Source: Ciona intestinalis
Taxonomy: Eukaryota; Chordata; Ascidiacea; Phlebobranchia; Cionidae
Length of the DNA stretch: 64,000 nucleotides
Direction: 5' to 3'
Assembly: GCF_000224145.3 (NCBI RefSeq)
Contig: NC_020168.2
Coordinates: 5,319,294-5,383,293, forward strand
Positions within the stretch are counted from its first letter, which is position 1. Each line of letters starts with the position of its first letter. A model generated the notes under the pieces. The model made no database searches, was not told the origin of the DNA, and was given only the letters and a program-made list of their open reading frames with translations. Of this stretch, positions 35,107 to 46,240 are shown one piece after another. Both the position numbers and the translations under genes were made by a program.

Positions 35107-36154
35107 ATCAAATATATCAACGCAATTTTAACGTATAATTTCACTGAAAATGAAATGCTTTTTTTATTCAAAACACAACTACTCTGCTATATATAGACAT
35201 TTCTTAACAAGCTCTACATTTTATGTTTCAATGACTACAGGACCTAATACGACATTATCCAGATAGACAGTATAATATTCTATACCGTTCAATTTTTTTT
35301 TTATTAGTATACTACAGCCCTACAGGCACTGCTGCATTGGTAACAATAATAAGTTATTTTAATGTTTAAGCTTACTATTGCAATAAATAATTTCCCAATT
35401 CTATAATTATTCCAGGCGTCCAAAACACGCTTTATTGGCACAGTACAGGTTTCATATAAACCTTGGCGTCGCAAACTTGTCTTTGTTCTTTTATTTGCCA
35501 AAGAATGGTTCGTTTTCTGCTAAATAACCTCACCAAGCGTTGTGTTTTTTTCAGTACTGTGCGAGACACGCTATTTCTCTATTTTTTTTGTCAAAAAATG
35601 CTCGTTTCTTCTGAATAACCTCACCGAGCATATCGTATCCTTCGTCTCCATGCAACTTATACCACAAAACCAGTGCGCATTGAACCTGACAAATATGTTT
35701 CAGCTCATATATTAGCGTATAAAAACCTTGTGAAATTGTGTTACTATGAACTACGGAATTATTCCGCGGCAATTTCATAAAGCGTGAAGGACCTATGAAC
35801 ACAAAGAGAAACGATGAAAAACGTTTTGTACGCTTCATGGTCGAATAGCTGCGGATAGATTTAAATTTAGCCTTGACAAAGCGAAAAGGATGAAGTGAAG
35901 CAGGGAAAATATTGAAAGCTTTTTACTTTTTTCTCCCAATATCCTAAAGTGTGTTGGCTTATTAACTTTTGTCCAACTTGTAAACTGTTTTACTTTGGCA
36001 ACGTAATGTGGCTGTATATACTATTAATCGTTCATATACACATACAATTTTTATTTATGTATGTTAAATACATATGTATGCGTTAAATATGTTGCACAGC
36101 ATCAGTTAAATCCTTATGGCATATTTCTTGTTTTAGGACAGAATGTTTTAACGT
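35107..36154. other. Intergenic region left of the duplicated block
   Basis: Mostly A+T-rich. Two degenerate 30-bp direct repeats ('aataacctcacc' core, near 35525 and 35615) stand out. A 95-codon minus-strand frame (35551-35838) lacks recognisable features and is not called as a gene. Confidence 0.4.
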
Positions 36155-36760
36155 CTCCAGTTCCATTCTGTTGACATATAGTGTGCTTATCCTTAAAAAC
36201 ACTATGCGCGTCTTAAATGCCGCTGTATGGTTTTACTATTTCACGTAAGCTTTGGGTTTGCTGCCAAATTTACCATCTAAAACTGTCAATTTGAAGCAAT
36301 CAACGATTGCGAGCCACAGAAATAAAAAAGAGTAGAACGCGCCAAAGTTAGTATAGACCGGAACGCGCAACTGCCCGAAACCGTGATATATTATTTTTTC
36401 TATTCACGTGACCGCCAACTCCGTCCCCATTTCGCTTGGTCTCCATTGAAAAAGATAGGCGCACAGTGATTTTAGGAGATTTTAGCCGTTTATTTAAAAA
36501 CTACACTAACTTCAGCTTCTATTTACCTTACCAAACATTTTTTGGAAAAAATATATAAATTTAGCCGCATTAAATAACTAAAATGTCGCAAATCAATCGC
36601 TTCTAATTCTATTTTTTGACTTTTTTGACACAGAAAACAAATAACACATGATTTTTACGTTTTTTAAAAACTGTCAATTTGAAGCAATTAACGATTGCGA
36701 GCCCAGTGCATGATGGATAGAATTTACGATTTCTATGTTACGAAAACTTAATGCAAAAAA
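36155..36760. repeat. 606-bp duplicated block, copy 1
   Basis: Matches 37424-38030 almost base for base; the only difference I see is one T in a homopolymer. It contains a shorter internal direct repeat: an approximately 38-bp unit with core 'aaactgtcaatttgaagcaa' near 36282 and 36667. Probably non-coding. Confidence 0.9.
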
Positions 36761-37373
36761 GGTGCTAGTGAGGAATCCTCCCCCCCCCCTTGCCTATAGA
36801 AAAAACGAGAGACTAAAAAAGGAAAAAAGAAAATTATTGGACCGTAACGGTATTTCCCCATAAAAATCATATAATAGTAAATATATCATATATTATTAAA
36901 TATCTCGGGTTATGGTACACCTGGAGCAGCAATCTTGGTGTCGTTGGAAAGAAGAAGCGACACTTCAATTACGTATCAAAAAATATATTAAATTATCAAA
37001 GTACTTTTAGTTGGGTGGGCCGTCAAAGTTGACACGCGATAAAATAAAAAAATCGCTAACAAAAATTAACAAAATTTTGACACACGTTGATGTATAGCAA
37101 CATGCAAAACATATTAAAAAATTGGGGTAATACCGCCGCTAGTTTTTGATTTATTAATACTTTCGCAACCCCTACTTTTAGCGTATTATTCATAGACCGA
37201 TTCCATCGTCGCTGCACCTAGTGAAGTCGACTCCCCCCCTCGAATAAAAGAAACTACTTCTCTTTGAAATTTAATATCTCAAGTTATAGTAAGGCTAAAA
37301 TAGCAATCTTGGTGTCGTTAGAAAGAAGAAGCGATACTACATTTACGTATCAAAAAATATATTAAATAATCAA
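36761..37373. other. Sequence between the duplicated block and the gap
   Basis: Holds two diverged copies of a roughly 95-bp unit ('gcaatcttggtgtcgtt', 'agaagaagcga', 'acgtatcaaaaaatatatt') near 36893-36988 and 37268-37373. The second copy runs into the gap. It is absent at the matching point of copy 2. Confidence 0.7.
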
Positions 37374-37423
37374 NNNNNNNNNNNNNNNNNNNNNNNNNNN
37401 NNNNNNNNNNNNNNNNNNNNNNN
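37374..37423. other. Assembly gap (50 N)
   Basis: Fifty undetermined bases. A round 50 is usually a placeholder, so true gap length is unknown. Confidence 0.99.
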
Positions 37424-38030
37424 CTCCAGTTCCATTCTGTTGACATATAGTGTGCTTATCCTTAAAAACACTATGCGCGTCTTAAATGCCGCTGTATGGT
37501 TTTACTATTTCACGTAAGCTTTGGGTTTGCTGCCAAATTTACCATCTAAAACTGTCAATTTGAAGCAATCAACGATTGCGAGCCACAGAAATAAAAAAGA
37601 GTAGAACGCGCCAAAGTTAGTATAGACCGGAACGCGCAACTGCCCGAAACCGTGATATATTATTTTTTCTATTCACGTGACCGCCAACTCCGTCCCCATT
37701 TCGCTTGGTCTCCATTGAAAAAGATAGGCGCACAGTGATTTTAGGAGATTTTAGCCGTTTATTTAAAAACTACACTAACTTCAGCTTCTATTTACCTTAC
37801 CAAACATTTTTTGGAAAAAATATATAAATTTAGCCGCATTAAATAACTAAAATGTCGCAAATCAATCGCTTCTAATTCTATTTTTTGACTTTTTTGACAC
37901 AGAAAACAAATAACACATGATTTTTACGTTTTTTTAAAAACTGTCAATTTGAAGCAATTAACGATTGCGAGCCCAGTGCATGATGGATAGAATTTACGAT
38001 TTCTATGTTACGAAAACTTAATGCAAAAAA
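37424..38030. repeat. 606-bp duplicated block, copy 2
   Basis: Repeats the 36155-36760 block directly after the gap, then continues with different sequence leading to the TMEM64-like gene. The arrangement fits two haplotypes or contigs not merged at the gap. Confidence 0.9.
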
Positions 38031-38207
38031 ATATACAATAGTTTAATAATACAACATTAAACTATGAACTTCTTTATTAAACTATAACTTAATAACTATA
38101 CAACAGTTTTTACAAAATTGCTTCGTATTTAGTGTTTCCGTAACTATGATTTGCGATTAAATCGTTATCACTGTTTTCGTTTGTTAGCAGTTAAACATAA
38201 GCGTAGC

Positions 38208-40534
38208 ATGCTTGCAGCTAGTTCAGCAATAAAATATGTTTTTGATACTGCTGAAACGTACTTCCTTCGCGCTCGAGAAATATTCACTAAAGCATTGCTG
38301 ACAAGAAGTGAAGAGAAACCCCTACACCAATCACAGGAACTAAACCTTTTGTATGATGAAGCTCTACCTGAAACAAAACGCTACGCATGTGAGACCAAGA
38401 CCAGTACTATTTGTTCTCATTCAGTTTGTACACCTTGTCGCCTCTGTTTCAAATGTACCCAAAGAGTGTCTGAATGCGCGAAACACACAGTAGCATGTGT
38501 AATCTATTTACTTTGCTACCCATTTATTCCTTGCGTGGTTGCCATACTACCAAGCTGTTGTCAAATACCTGGGTATGCAAATGTGAATCCGCTGTATTCT
38601 TGCTGGGGAGCCAATTGCTGCACGTGTCCAAATTGCTCCAATGATACGGACCACAGGATTTGCAGCTACTGTAGAACTCAGAATTGCTACTTGTTATTTA
38701 TTTCAATCTTGCTTGTGATACTGTGTGTGGGCATCTGGACTGGCCTACAAGACTCTGAGGTTATAGTTAATCTTCTGTTCTACTTTGAAAGTGTCAACAA
38801 AGCTCAATCTCTATTGTTATTCGTACTTCTTTTCACCCTAGTATCTTTCCCTATGATGTGGGGTTATCTACCTCTAAACCTCACAGTTGGTTACATCTAT
38901 GGGTTTTTAATCGGCATCCCAGTTGTAGTGTTTTCCGTCAGTGTTGGAGTGACTGTCGCCCATATCGTATGCAAAAAGTACATGTCCACCTGTGTTTTAA
39001 ACCTGTTGAGAAAACGCTCTAATTTTGATCAAATTGAAGCCACCCTGCAAGTGATCGCTGGACCATCTGGGCTCAAAGTTATCGCACTAACCAGGCTAAC
39101 ACCAATTCCTTTCGGATTTCAAAATGGTTTATTTTCCGTAAGTAAACAAGTTTGCTTTCCTGCTTTGTGTTATAGCTCATATTATTGTGGTTTTAAAATA
39201 TACTTATCGGGCTAATTTCTTATATTTGTAATTTGAAATCTAGGTATCCAATATTGACATGAAAAGATATCTTATTGCTTCAAACCTTGGTCTTCTACCT
39301 ACTCAAGTTTTAAACTGTTATATTGGATCTACTTTCCGGTCAATTGAACAGTTGGTTGAGCAAGAAAATACATCTGGTTACCTTATTTTTCTTATACAGG
39401 TAAGAACTGATTACTAGTGTCATTTTAATTGGTTTTTGTCTGCTATGTTTGCCACATCCGCTAGGATACAGTGGACATAGCGGACACTAAATAAACGGAC
39501 CTGATTACTACGGTTATGGGTGAAATGTGGCATAAAATCCCTGTGCCCAACTCTTAAACCATAGTAATCATATCACAATCATTGTTTTGCAAATGTATCT
39601 ACATAGCAGAGTTTCATTTTATAAATTAAGGTTAAATTCAGCACTCATTTTCAACAGATTCATTTTTTAATATTGTTTTGTATAAAAAGTTATTTGAATG
39701 ATTTCAGTGTTGTATTGTTTGCAATATCTAATTTAAACTTTAAAATGTTAATTTTGTTAAGCTGTTACTATAATATCTAATCTGCATTGGGCTATCAGTC
39801 CTATGACTCCTATTCTCTTGATTAAAGCTAATAAATTTTTCTGTAAAAAAGTTTAAAAAAATAATTACACAGTCTGTAAACCCCTTATTACTTGTCTATA
39901 TCTGTAGTGCAGCAATCTATTATGTTTTTCATTTCAGATTGTCATAGGTGTTTGCTTGATGATGTTTGTTTTGCGTCATGCTCGTAAAGAGTTAGCAGTT
40001 GCATTGCAAAGTAATGTTTTAACGGTGAATAGCAGTGTAAGTTGGTAACTATATACTTGGCATTAATACAAACTGCATCGTGGTATATTTTGTTATTTAA
40101 CCGATATTTAGACATGGCTCACATATAAAAACAGTGTATGTCTATATGAATAAATGCATCTTATGCCTACTTGCGAGTTACCATATTTATAACTTTCTGG
40201 GTGCCTATTTTTCTCTATATGGTTGACATTTAAAACAACCCATGTATAAACACTGTGTTAAAGCAAATAATTTAAAGTGTCTTGCCAAAGGAAACACACC
40301 AAAAAAGTAGCAGCATTAAGGTGCATTTTACCCTGTAATTACATGCAAAAGAGTCTAACCACTATTAAAATATATATGTGTATATTGTACTGCTTCTCGC
40401 TAACATTGTATTTATAACAGTGTCCCGAAACATTGCCACTATCAGAAGAGCTCATTGAAGTAAAATGCAGCCAACCGCAACCTGTTTCACCTATTAGTGT
40501 TAATGATGTCACCACTCCATTACTCATAAGCTAA
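38208..40534 (+). CDS. TMEM64: TMEM64-like VTT-domain membrane protein
   Basis: Multi-pass membrane protein of the VTT/DedA-like family; vertebrate TMEM64 is linked to calcium and Wnt signalling. Exons 38208-39137, 39244-39399, 39938-40036 and 40421-40534 encode 432 residues in one consistent frame. The VTT signature GLKVIALTRLTPIPFGFQNG is followed across the exon join by YLIASNLGLLPTQVLNCYIG, nearly identical in pattern to TMEM64. The N-terminal third is unusual: a long cysteine-rich stretch (residues about 60-180, with CTPCRLCFKC and CWGANCCTCPNC). Start 38208 is the first ATG; the frame is open 57 bp farther without an ATG. An acceptor-like 'tttgttagcag' just before it suggests a spliced 5' UTR. 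Confidence 0.92.
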
Positions 40535-41053
40535 TGTTGCTTTGTTATATTATATTAACTTTCTATGCTGTCAGCGTTTTTGGTACTAAGTGTACACTTA
40601 CAGCTATAAGTGCAATTTCCCATACAGGCACAAAATAGGATAAAGTTTCTGAAATAACTATTAGTTGTAACTTGTAAGGGTTTAGAGTTTCACATCTTGT
40701 TTTATGGTGCTTATAGAAGTGAATGGTAATTTTAAACGTGCCTTGTTAGACTGTCTTTTATTTTATTGTTGAAGCGTTAACAACAATATAGCCTATATAA
40801 TACTTTATTGTACTGTGATTCCCGCACTTACCGACCGCTAAAATGTAGCATCGTTAAGACTGGCTGAAATATGGTATTGTTATTTGGTGACACAGATTCC
40901 CCTTATTTAATCAAGTGTTTGTTTTCTTGAAACCCATATTCTATAAGACTAAACGCTGCGTTTTTAATGCCGAATTGGCAGGCGTTTCCTTATTTCTTCA
41001 TACCCATTAAATAAATATAATTATACGAGTTGTTTTTAAGTATAAACTAAATA

Positions 41054-41275
41054 AATGAATGTATCGTGCTTTATTCCCAACAGGGATGTTCTGTTTTATG
41101 TACCTTGTGTCAGCTTACGTGTAACTTTGTGGTTGTTTTTTTGTGAATAACTAACAATTTTGACAACTCAATTAAGCAGCACTTACCTGGAGCTCGTTAT
41201 GACAGACAATTTAGACAACCCATTAGTGACCACTACGTTGGATCGGCTTAATGAAACGTTCACGTTATTTTGATT
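41054..41275 (-). repeat. SINE copy upstream of PDE9A (1)
   Basis: Tail AATGAATG, then 'taccttgtgtcagcttac', 'aactttgtgg' and 'caacccattagtgaccacta'. The head is degraded. Confidence 0.7.
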
Positions 41276-41369
41276 GTGTAAGCGCCTTTGTGTAGGACAA
41301 AACGGCAGAGACCGTTTACTTTTTATTGTTAAATTATTAAACGAATACAACTTATTTATCGTCGCGAGG

Positions 41370-41625
41370 CGGTGCTACGACAGTCGTTAAAAAACGGGGG
41401 TCCTATTTCAACCACCTTGTCACTGGTTACCATGTACATACGTAACTTTGTGGGTGATTTTTTATTGTGCAGACCTAACAATTTTGGCAACTCATTAAGC
41501 CGAACTGAGCTAGAACTCGTTTAATGTCTTGACCTGGAAAACGAGCGCACAATGATATCCAGCTTATTAGAATCCGGTATCCTCTGGTTAAAGACCGCTT
41601 AACCATTGTGCCACAGCATTGGTAT
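41370..41625 (-). repeat. SINE copy upstream of PDE9A (2)
   Basis: Contains 'acgacagtcgtta', 'gtaactttgtgggtgattt', and a head-like end 'accgcttaaccattgtgcca', which on the minus strand reads as a tRNA A-box region. Confidence 0.7.
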
Positions 41626-41844
41626 TGAGCATTTTGTAAGTTGGCCAGCTTATTATTTACTTTTTATTTGGAATCTTAACTATCGAGATTACACATTTAC
41701 AATTATGCTGCTGGTATAGTCCATGGCATACAGTAATCTGATTGTAGTTGCGCTGTCAATGACAGCATTTGCTACAGATGCCCCTTGTGTGGTTTTGACA
41801 GATTAAAGCAAACGTACGTAAAAAATCTGTCGGTTTCAGATGCT

Positions 41845-44800
41845 ATGTCATGTCCCCCGTGTTATAAAAGGAATGACATCTCGAAAACTCTGCCGCCTAA
41901 ATCGTATCTGGCAGAACGTGTTGCTGCAACTCGCATGCAGGTAAGCGTAGACATTTTAATGAATCGCTTACAAAGAGTAGTGTACATAGTATTCTGAGGT
42001 AAGTTAGAATACCGTTAGCAGTATAAGTCCTATATTTTCAAATCATTATAACCAATTAAAATAGCCCTCTTTAAGAGTCGTGTAAAAACACAACAAAATG
42101 GGACGAAAAAAGGAAATGCAAATAGGTCCCATCTTACCTCACCCTATAATGATCACCGTTTATATCTAAGGTGCTTTTTATACTAGGAGAAGATGGGGTC
42201 AGCTTCATCGATGCAAAAGTCAATCTCATCCGTCGGTAAAAAAGTTACCGCAACTTCCAACAAAGTGCAGGGGCTTGATGTTGTACAAAAGCTCTCTATG
42301 CCAAAAGCCAACGAAAAATGGGTACGTTCATTTTTCAATAATCAATGATTGCGAGTTCGTTGAGTGAGACGTGCTTCACAATAAAATAACTTTACTTATT
42401 TCCTAGCATAGCTGGAAAAACGCTTTGAATCAACCAGTCACCGGGAAGAAAAGAAAAGATTGTCAAGGTACAGGCTGACAGCCAAACATAATATAGGCTC
42501 CGGGTTTCAATACACGACCAGTAGTGTAGTAGTACTGTGGAGTAGGATGTTAAACCTTCAGCACATAATATTCAAATATCCTAATCGTGTTTTAAACAAT
42601 TAACAGCGGTCTATGGAAGTCGTGAGGTTCGGTTTTATAAATATTTGAATGTTCTTTGTTTACTATACGGAATGGGACGAAAAATAGAATGAAACAGTGT
42701 CCCATCTTCCTGCACCCTAACTATATCACTTTGTTTAGAGAGCGCGAATACGCGTGAAACATCAGAAGTTTCGAACGAGTACCACAATGGCCACAAACTT
42801 AATATCTTCCAAGACGATGAGGTTAGTGATGTTTTTTATCCAAACACCGCATCTCAAACACCACTTATGGGACATTGCTTCAACCCAGTGGCTACTAATG
42901 GCTCGTTCAGATTACCAGGCATGCAGATAATAAACAAAAAAAGCTGGCCTGAGGTGTGTGAAACAAGACATTCGTGCTATGACGACTGTCGTTTCTACGC
43001 CACCCGAGGATAAAACAAGTATCATTTATTTATCTTAGCAAATATGTCTAAATATATTATAATCCGTGCACAGAAAAATATACGCAAAACTATCGAGCTG
43101 TTAAAGTTGTCAACCTTTGATGCTTGGAAATATGAAAACGAAGAACTTATTCATCACATCATAGCAATGTTTAAAGATCTTCATATCTTGGACGAATTGG
43201 GTATAACTGTCTTTCGACTACACGCGTGGCTGGTAAGAGAAAGGAGGCTATTTTAAATTGCTGGTAGAATAGCAAATGTTTTTAAACAAAAGAAATCATT
43301 TTCCAACGTTTTGATTAGCGATGTTCAATCACACTTTCATGTTCAACCTTGCCTTTTTCAAAAGAGATTAATTTCTATCTGCAGGAAGCCGTGGAAAAAA
43401 ACTACAGACATGTTTTGTTTCACAACTTTCGCCATGCGTTTTGCGTCACACAAATGATGTATTTCATGGTGAACGAATTGAATTTGGTAAAAAAGATGAC
43501 GATCCTACAAATCGGAATTCTCCTTGTGGCTTGTATATGTCACGACCTCGACCACCCCGGTTTGAGCAATCTGTACGTTAAAAAATAATCACCCACAAAG
43601 TAACTTATAGCTGATCGTTAACTACATGAGGTGTATGAAACAGAACATCCGCGTTTAACGACTGACATTTTCCGACCACGCGAGGATAAAGTAAGGTATC
43701 GTGGAACAGCAGCGTAAAAATCTGTTTTTATTTGCTATGATGTTTTATAGATACCAACGAAAAGCTCACACCGAGCTCTCAGTATTATACAACAACAGCT
43801 CTCCGCTGGAACACCACCATTGCGCAATTGCTTTTCAAATACTCTCGGACCAGGACTTGAACATATTCATTAACCTCAGCCAGAAACAGTTTTCTGAAGT
43901 TTCACACGTAAATAATTTCACAGTCTATCGCATATAAGGGCCGTTTAACGCTTTTCGCTTATCTGTACAGATCATTATTCAGCTTATCCTAGCGACTGAC
44001 ATGGCCATACACGACCAGCTTTGCAACAAATTCAACTCCATTATCAAGCAAGGCTTTTGTGTAAACAATCCCGAACACATGATGGCTTTGCAGAAGATCT
44101 TAATCAAATGCTGCGACATTTCCAACGAAGTTCGCCCGCTAACCTGCTCCGAACAGTGGGTTGACCTGCTTTTTGAAGAGTTTTTTGTACAGGTGATACG
44201 CGAACTGTAGAATCCTTGTTTGGCGGTATTTTTAACCTTGACTTACATTCTTCAGGCTGATAGGGAGCGTCGCGAAGGATTGCCAGTCGCTTCGTTTATG
44301 AACAGGTCACAAGTACATAAGGCCGATGATCAGTTAAAATTTATTCGCGGGATCATATTGCCGCTGTTTCGCTGTCTCGGAAAGGTGAGTTAAAAATGCA
44401 AGGTACAATTTTACTCCGAAAATGAAACTGTTACAGAAATCAGCTCAAAAAGGGGGACTGGTACCAGAACCAAAACAGGGTTTAGTGTGCAGTAAGATTT
44501 ATGGTTGTATAACATCTAAGCAGCAACAATCTAGATGGTTCAGATCTGTCTACCTGCTGATAAAAAGATGAGATAACTTACCGAAACAGTTTCTATTTAA
44601 CGTGCATGTCTTGAGCAGGTTTTTCCTGACGTAAATACGAAAATTCTCAAGTCCCTTCAAGAATCGATTCGATACTACGAGAATATGACGACAGCTAGTA
44701 AACATGAGAACGACGGTACGGATGTTTCGCCAACAGATAAGAAAGAGACGCAAAAGGAGGCTCACAAAGAATCAAAAGCTGCAGCAAAGACAACAGTGTC

Positions 44801-44846
44801 GGCTGTTCCAAAAATTGTCGTCTCTCTTCCAAATGGTACAATGTAA
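41845..44846 (+). CDS. PDE9A: 3',5'-cyclic nucleotide phosphodiesterase, PDE9A-like
   Basis: Hydrolyses cyclic GMP; PDE9A is the high-affinity cGMP enzyme. Ten exons: 41845-41940 (start uncertain), 42187-42321, 42407-42467, 42739-42821, 43074-43232, 43385-43572, 43751-43907, 43971-44192, 44256-44384, 44619-44846, about 485 residues. The class I catalytic domain has both metal-binding histidine/aspartate elements: HNFRHAFCVTQMMYFMV, then ICHDLDHPG, SPLEHHHCAIAFQIL, LILATDMAIH and LIKCCDISNEVRP. The last three together point to PDE9A rather than other PDEs. The Lys/Glu-rich C-tail (KKETQKEAHKESKAAAK) is also PDE9A-like. The first exon frame stays open upstream into a cysteine-rich stretch, so the true start may be farther 5'. 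Introns hold a MITE and two SINE pieces. Confidence 0.93.
42050..42150 (-). repeat. TIR-MITE copy J in PDE9A intron 1 (decayed)
   Basis: Recognised from 'aatgggacgaaaaaagg' and 'cccatcttacctcacccta' at its right end. The left part is eroded. Confidence 0.6.
42530..42725 (-). repeat. TIR-MITE copy K in PDE9A intron 3
   Basis: Full-length copy from 'tagtactgtggagtaggatg' to 'tcccatcttcctgcaccct', with all body words present. Confidence 0.8.
42855..43030 (+). repeat. SINE fragment in PDE9A intron 4
   Basis: Body 'ttcaacccagtggctacta', 'gaggtgtgtgaaacaaga', 'gacgactgtcgttt' and tail 'cccgaggataaaacaagta'. Confidence 0.75.
43583..43700 (+). repeat. SINE fragment in PDE9A intron 6
   Basis: 'aatcacccacaaagtaactt', 'gaggtgtatgaaacagaac' and 'cacgcgaggataaagtaa', starting 11 bp after the exon donor. 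Confidence 0.75.
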
Positions 44847-45230
44847 AAAAATTGTGTAAGTGACATTTGTCAGTAATACGTTTTGCAGTAACGTATAAAT
44901 TTCGGGTTATAGCCTATAACCTGCAACTTTAGTATTTGTTTGCGTGTGCTGCAAAACTTGTACTGATTGTATATTTTGGTTTGTGGTGCGCATATATAGT
45001 TTCCGCTTTGTATAATAAACGTCGTGTGTTGTGATAGAGGTACACAAAATATGCAACCGGCAAACGTTTGCCTATAGTAATGGCAACCTATAATACTGCA
45101 ATGCAGCTTTCGCGATAATTATACACATATGCTAAGAAAAAAATGAACCTATTATATGGTAACAACTGCAACCGACAAATATGTTTCGAATAAAGCATGT
45201 GTACAACTGAAAGGAGCTAGTGACAAAGCA

Positions 45231-45427
45231 TAGTACTGTGGAGAAAGATGCGACCCTTTTAGCACATAGTATCCCAATATTCTAATCCTCTTTTATACAA
45301 TTAACAACGGTCTATGGGAGTCGTGAGGATACAATTTTATATTTCTTTACAAGTTTTTTTTGTTTACTACTAAATGGGACGAAAAAATAGAATGATAGGA
45401 TATCTCATCTCTTCCCACCCTATATAC
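45231..45427 (-). repeat. TIR-MITE copy L
   Basis: Full-length: 'tagtactgtggagaaagatg' to 'atctcatctcttcccaccc' and tata. Confidence 0.8.
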
Positions 45428-46154
45428 TATACATCATCACGCTTCAAACAACAAACTTTCGGTGGATGTAGTAACCCAACATGCATCACCATATGTCACC
45501 ATTGTTCAGTTATGGCTGAGAGCGGACGTTAATAGCGCGATTACATCCGTATTTGGCTTCGAAGACGATCGCGAGCATTTGCGGTGTCCGGTGCAGGCAC
45601 GTTATTACACACACAAGCGTCGAGTTACATAGAGATTTAAGAGCCGTGACAGTATTATGTTTAATTACTAAAACACAAGACGTAACTTTTCATTAGAAGG
45701 GAGTTAAAATTTTAACAAATTGCCAGCAAGAAGAATAAGCGAAAACTAGCATTACAAACACAAATTTTAACTTTTTTTATAATCTAGTAGTAAAAAATAA
45801 AATCTTGTTCTAATTTTTGGTGACAATCCGAATATCCCCGAAACGCGCGAAAAGAGCGTTCCGGTGTCCCCGCACGCCCTCGAAGGCAGGTACCGTCATC
45901 CAGGCAACAATAATTACGCCACATCCATCCGTTTTGTGTCACATCGCTTCCCGCGCTCTCAGCGAAAGCGATACGACAATAGCGGGGAACTCTTCAACAA
46001 CCTCCGTCCCGCGAGTGAATCTCCTTCCTGGGATCTATATCTTACTCGGCGCGGCAGGACAAGCCCAGCAACGTTCGCTTGGTATGTGGTGTCCACTAAA
46101 ACGTGTCAGGTTGCAAAAAGCCTGTGCAACAGGCAGTGATACAACAGTATATCA

Positions 46155-46240
46155 ATGAATGAATGGATGAAACTTTTTTATCCTCGCCTGACAGACCAAC
46201 GGTAGTCGTAATACCACAGAGACGCATTTCATGCACGTTT
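46155..46240 (-). repeat. SINE tail fragment
   Basis: 'aatgaatgaatggatgaaac', 'tatcctcgcctgacag' and 'ggtagtcgtaat'. Confidence 0.55.

Larger units (their letters stand above)
40535..41844. other. Intergenic region TMEM64 / PDE9A
   Basis: Filled largely by two SINE copies. The last 100 bp form an open frame continuous with the first PDE9A exon called here and may be coding (CYRCPLCGFDRLKQTY...). Confidence 0.45.

Noticed and set aside
35551-35838. 95-codon minus-strand frame starting MKRTKRFSSFLF
   Set aside because: No family, no splice context, and it overlaps degenerate direct repeats; it is also not in phase with the Cys-rich gene, whose own signal-peptide exon is at 35040-35106.
45817-46158. 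Two overlapping same-strand open frames of 91 and 113 codons
   Set aside because: Both frames are open at once in a CpG-richer stretch, neither peptide resembles a known domain, and no splice context supports them. Low stop density from G+C content explains them.
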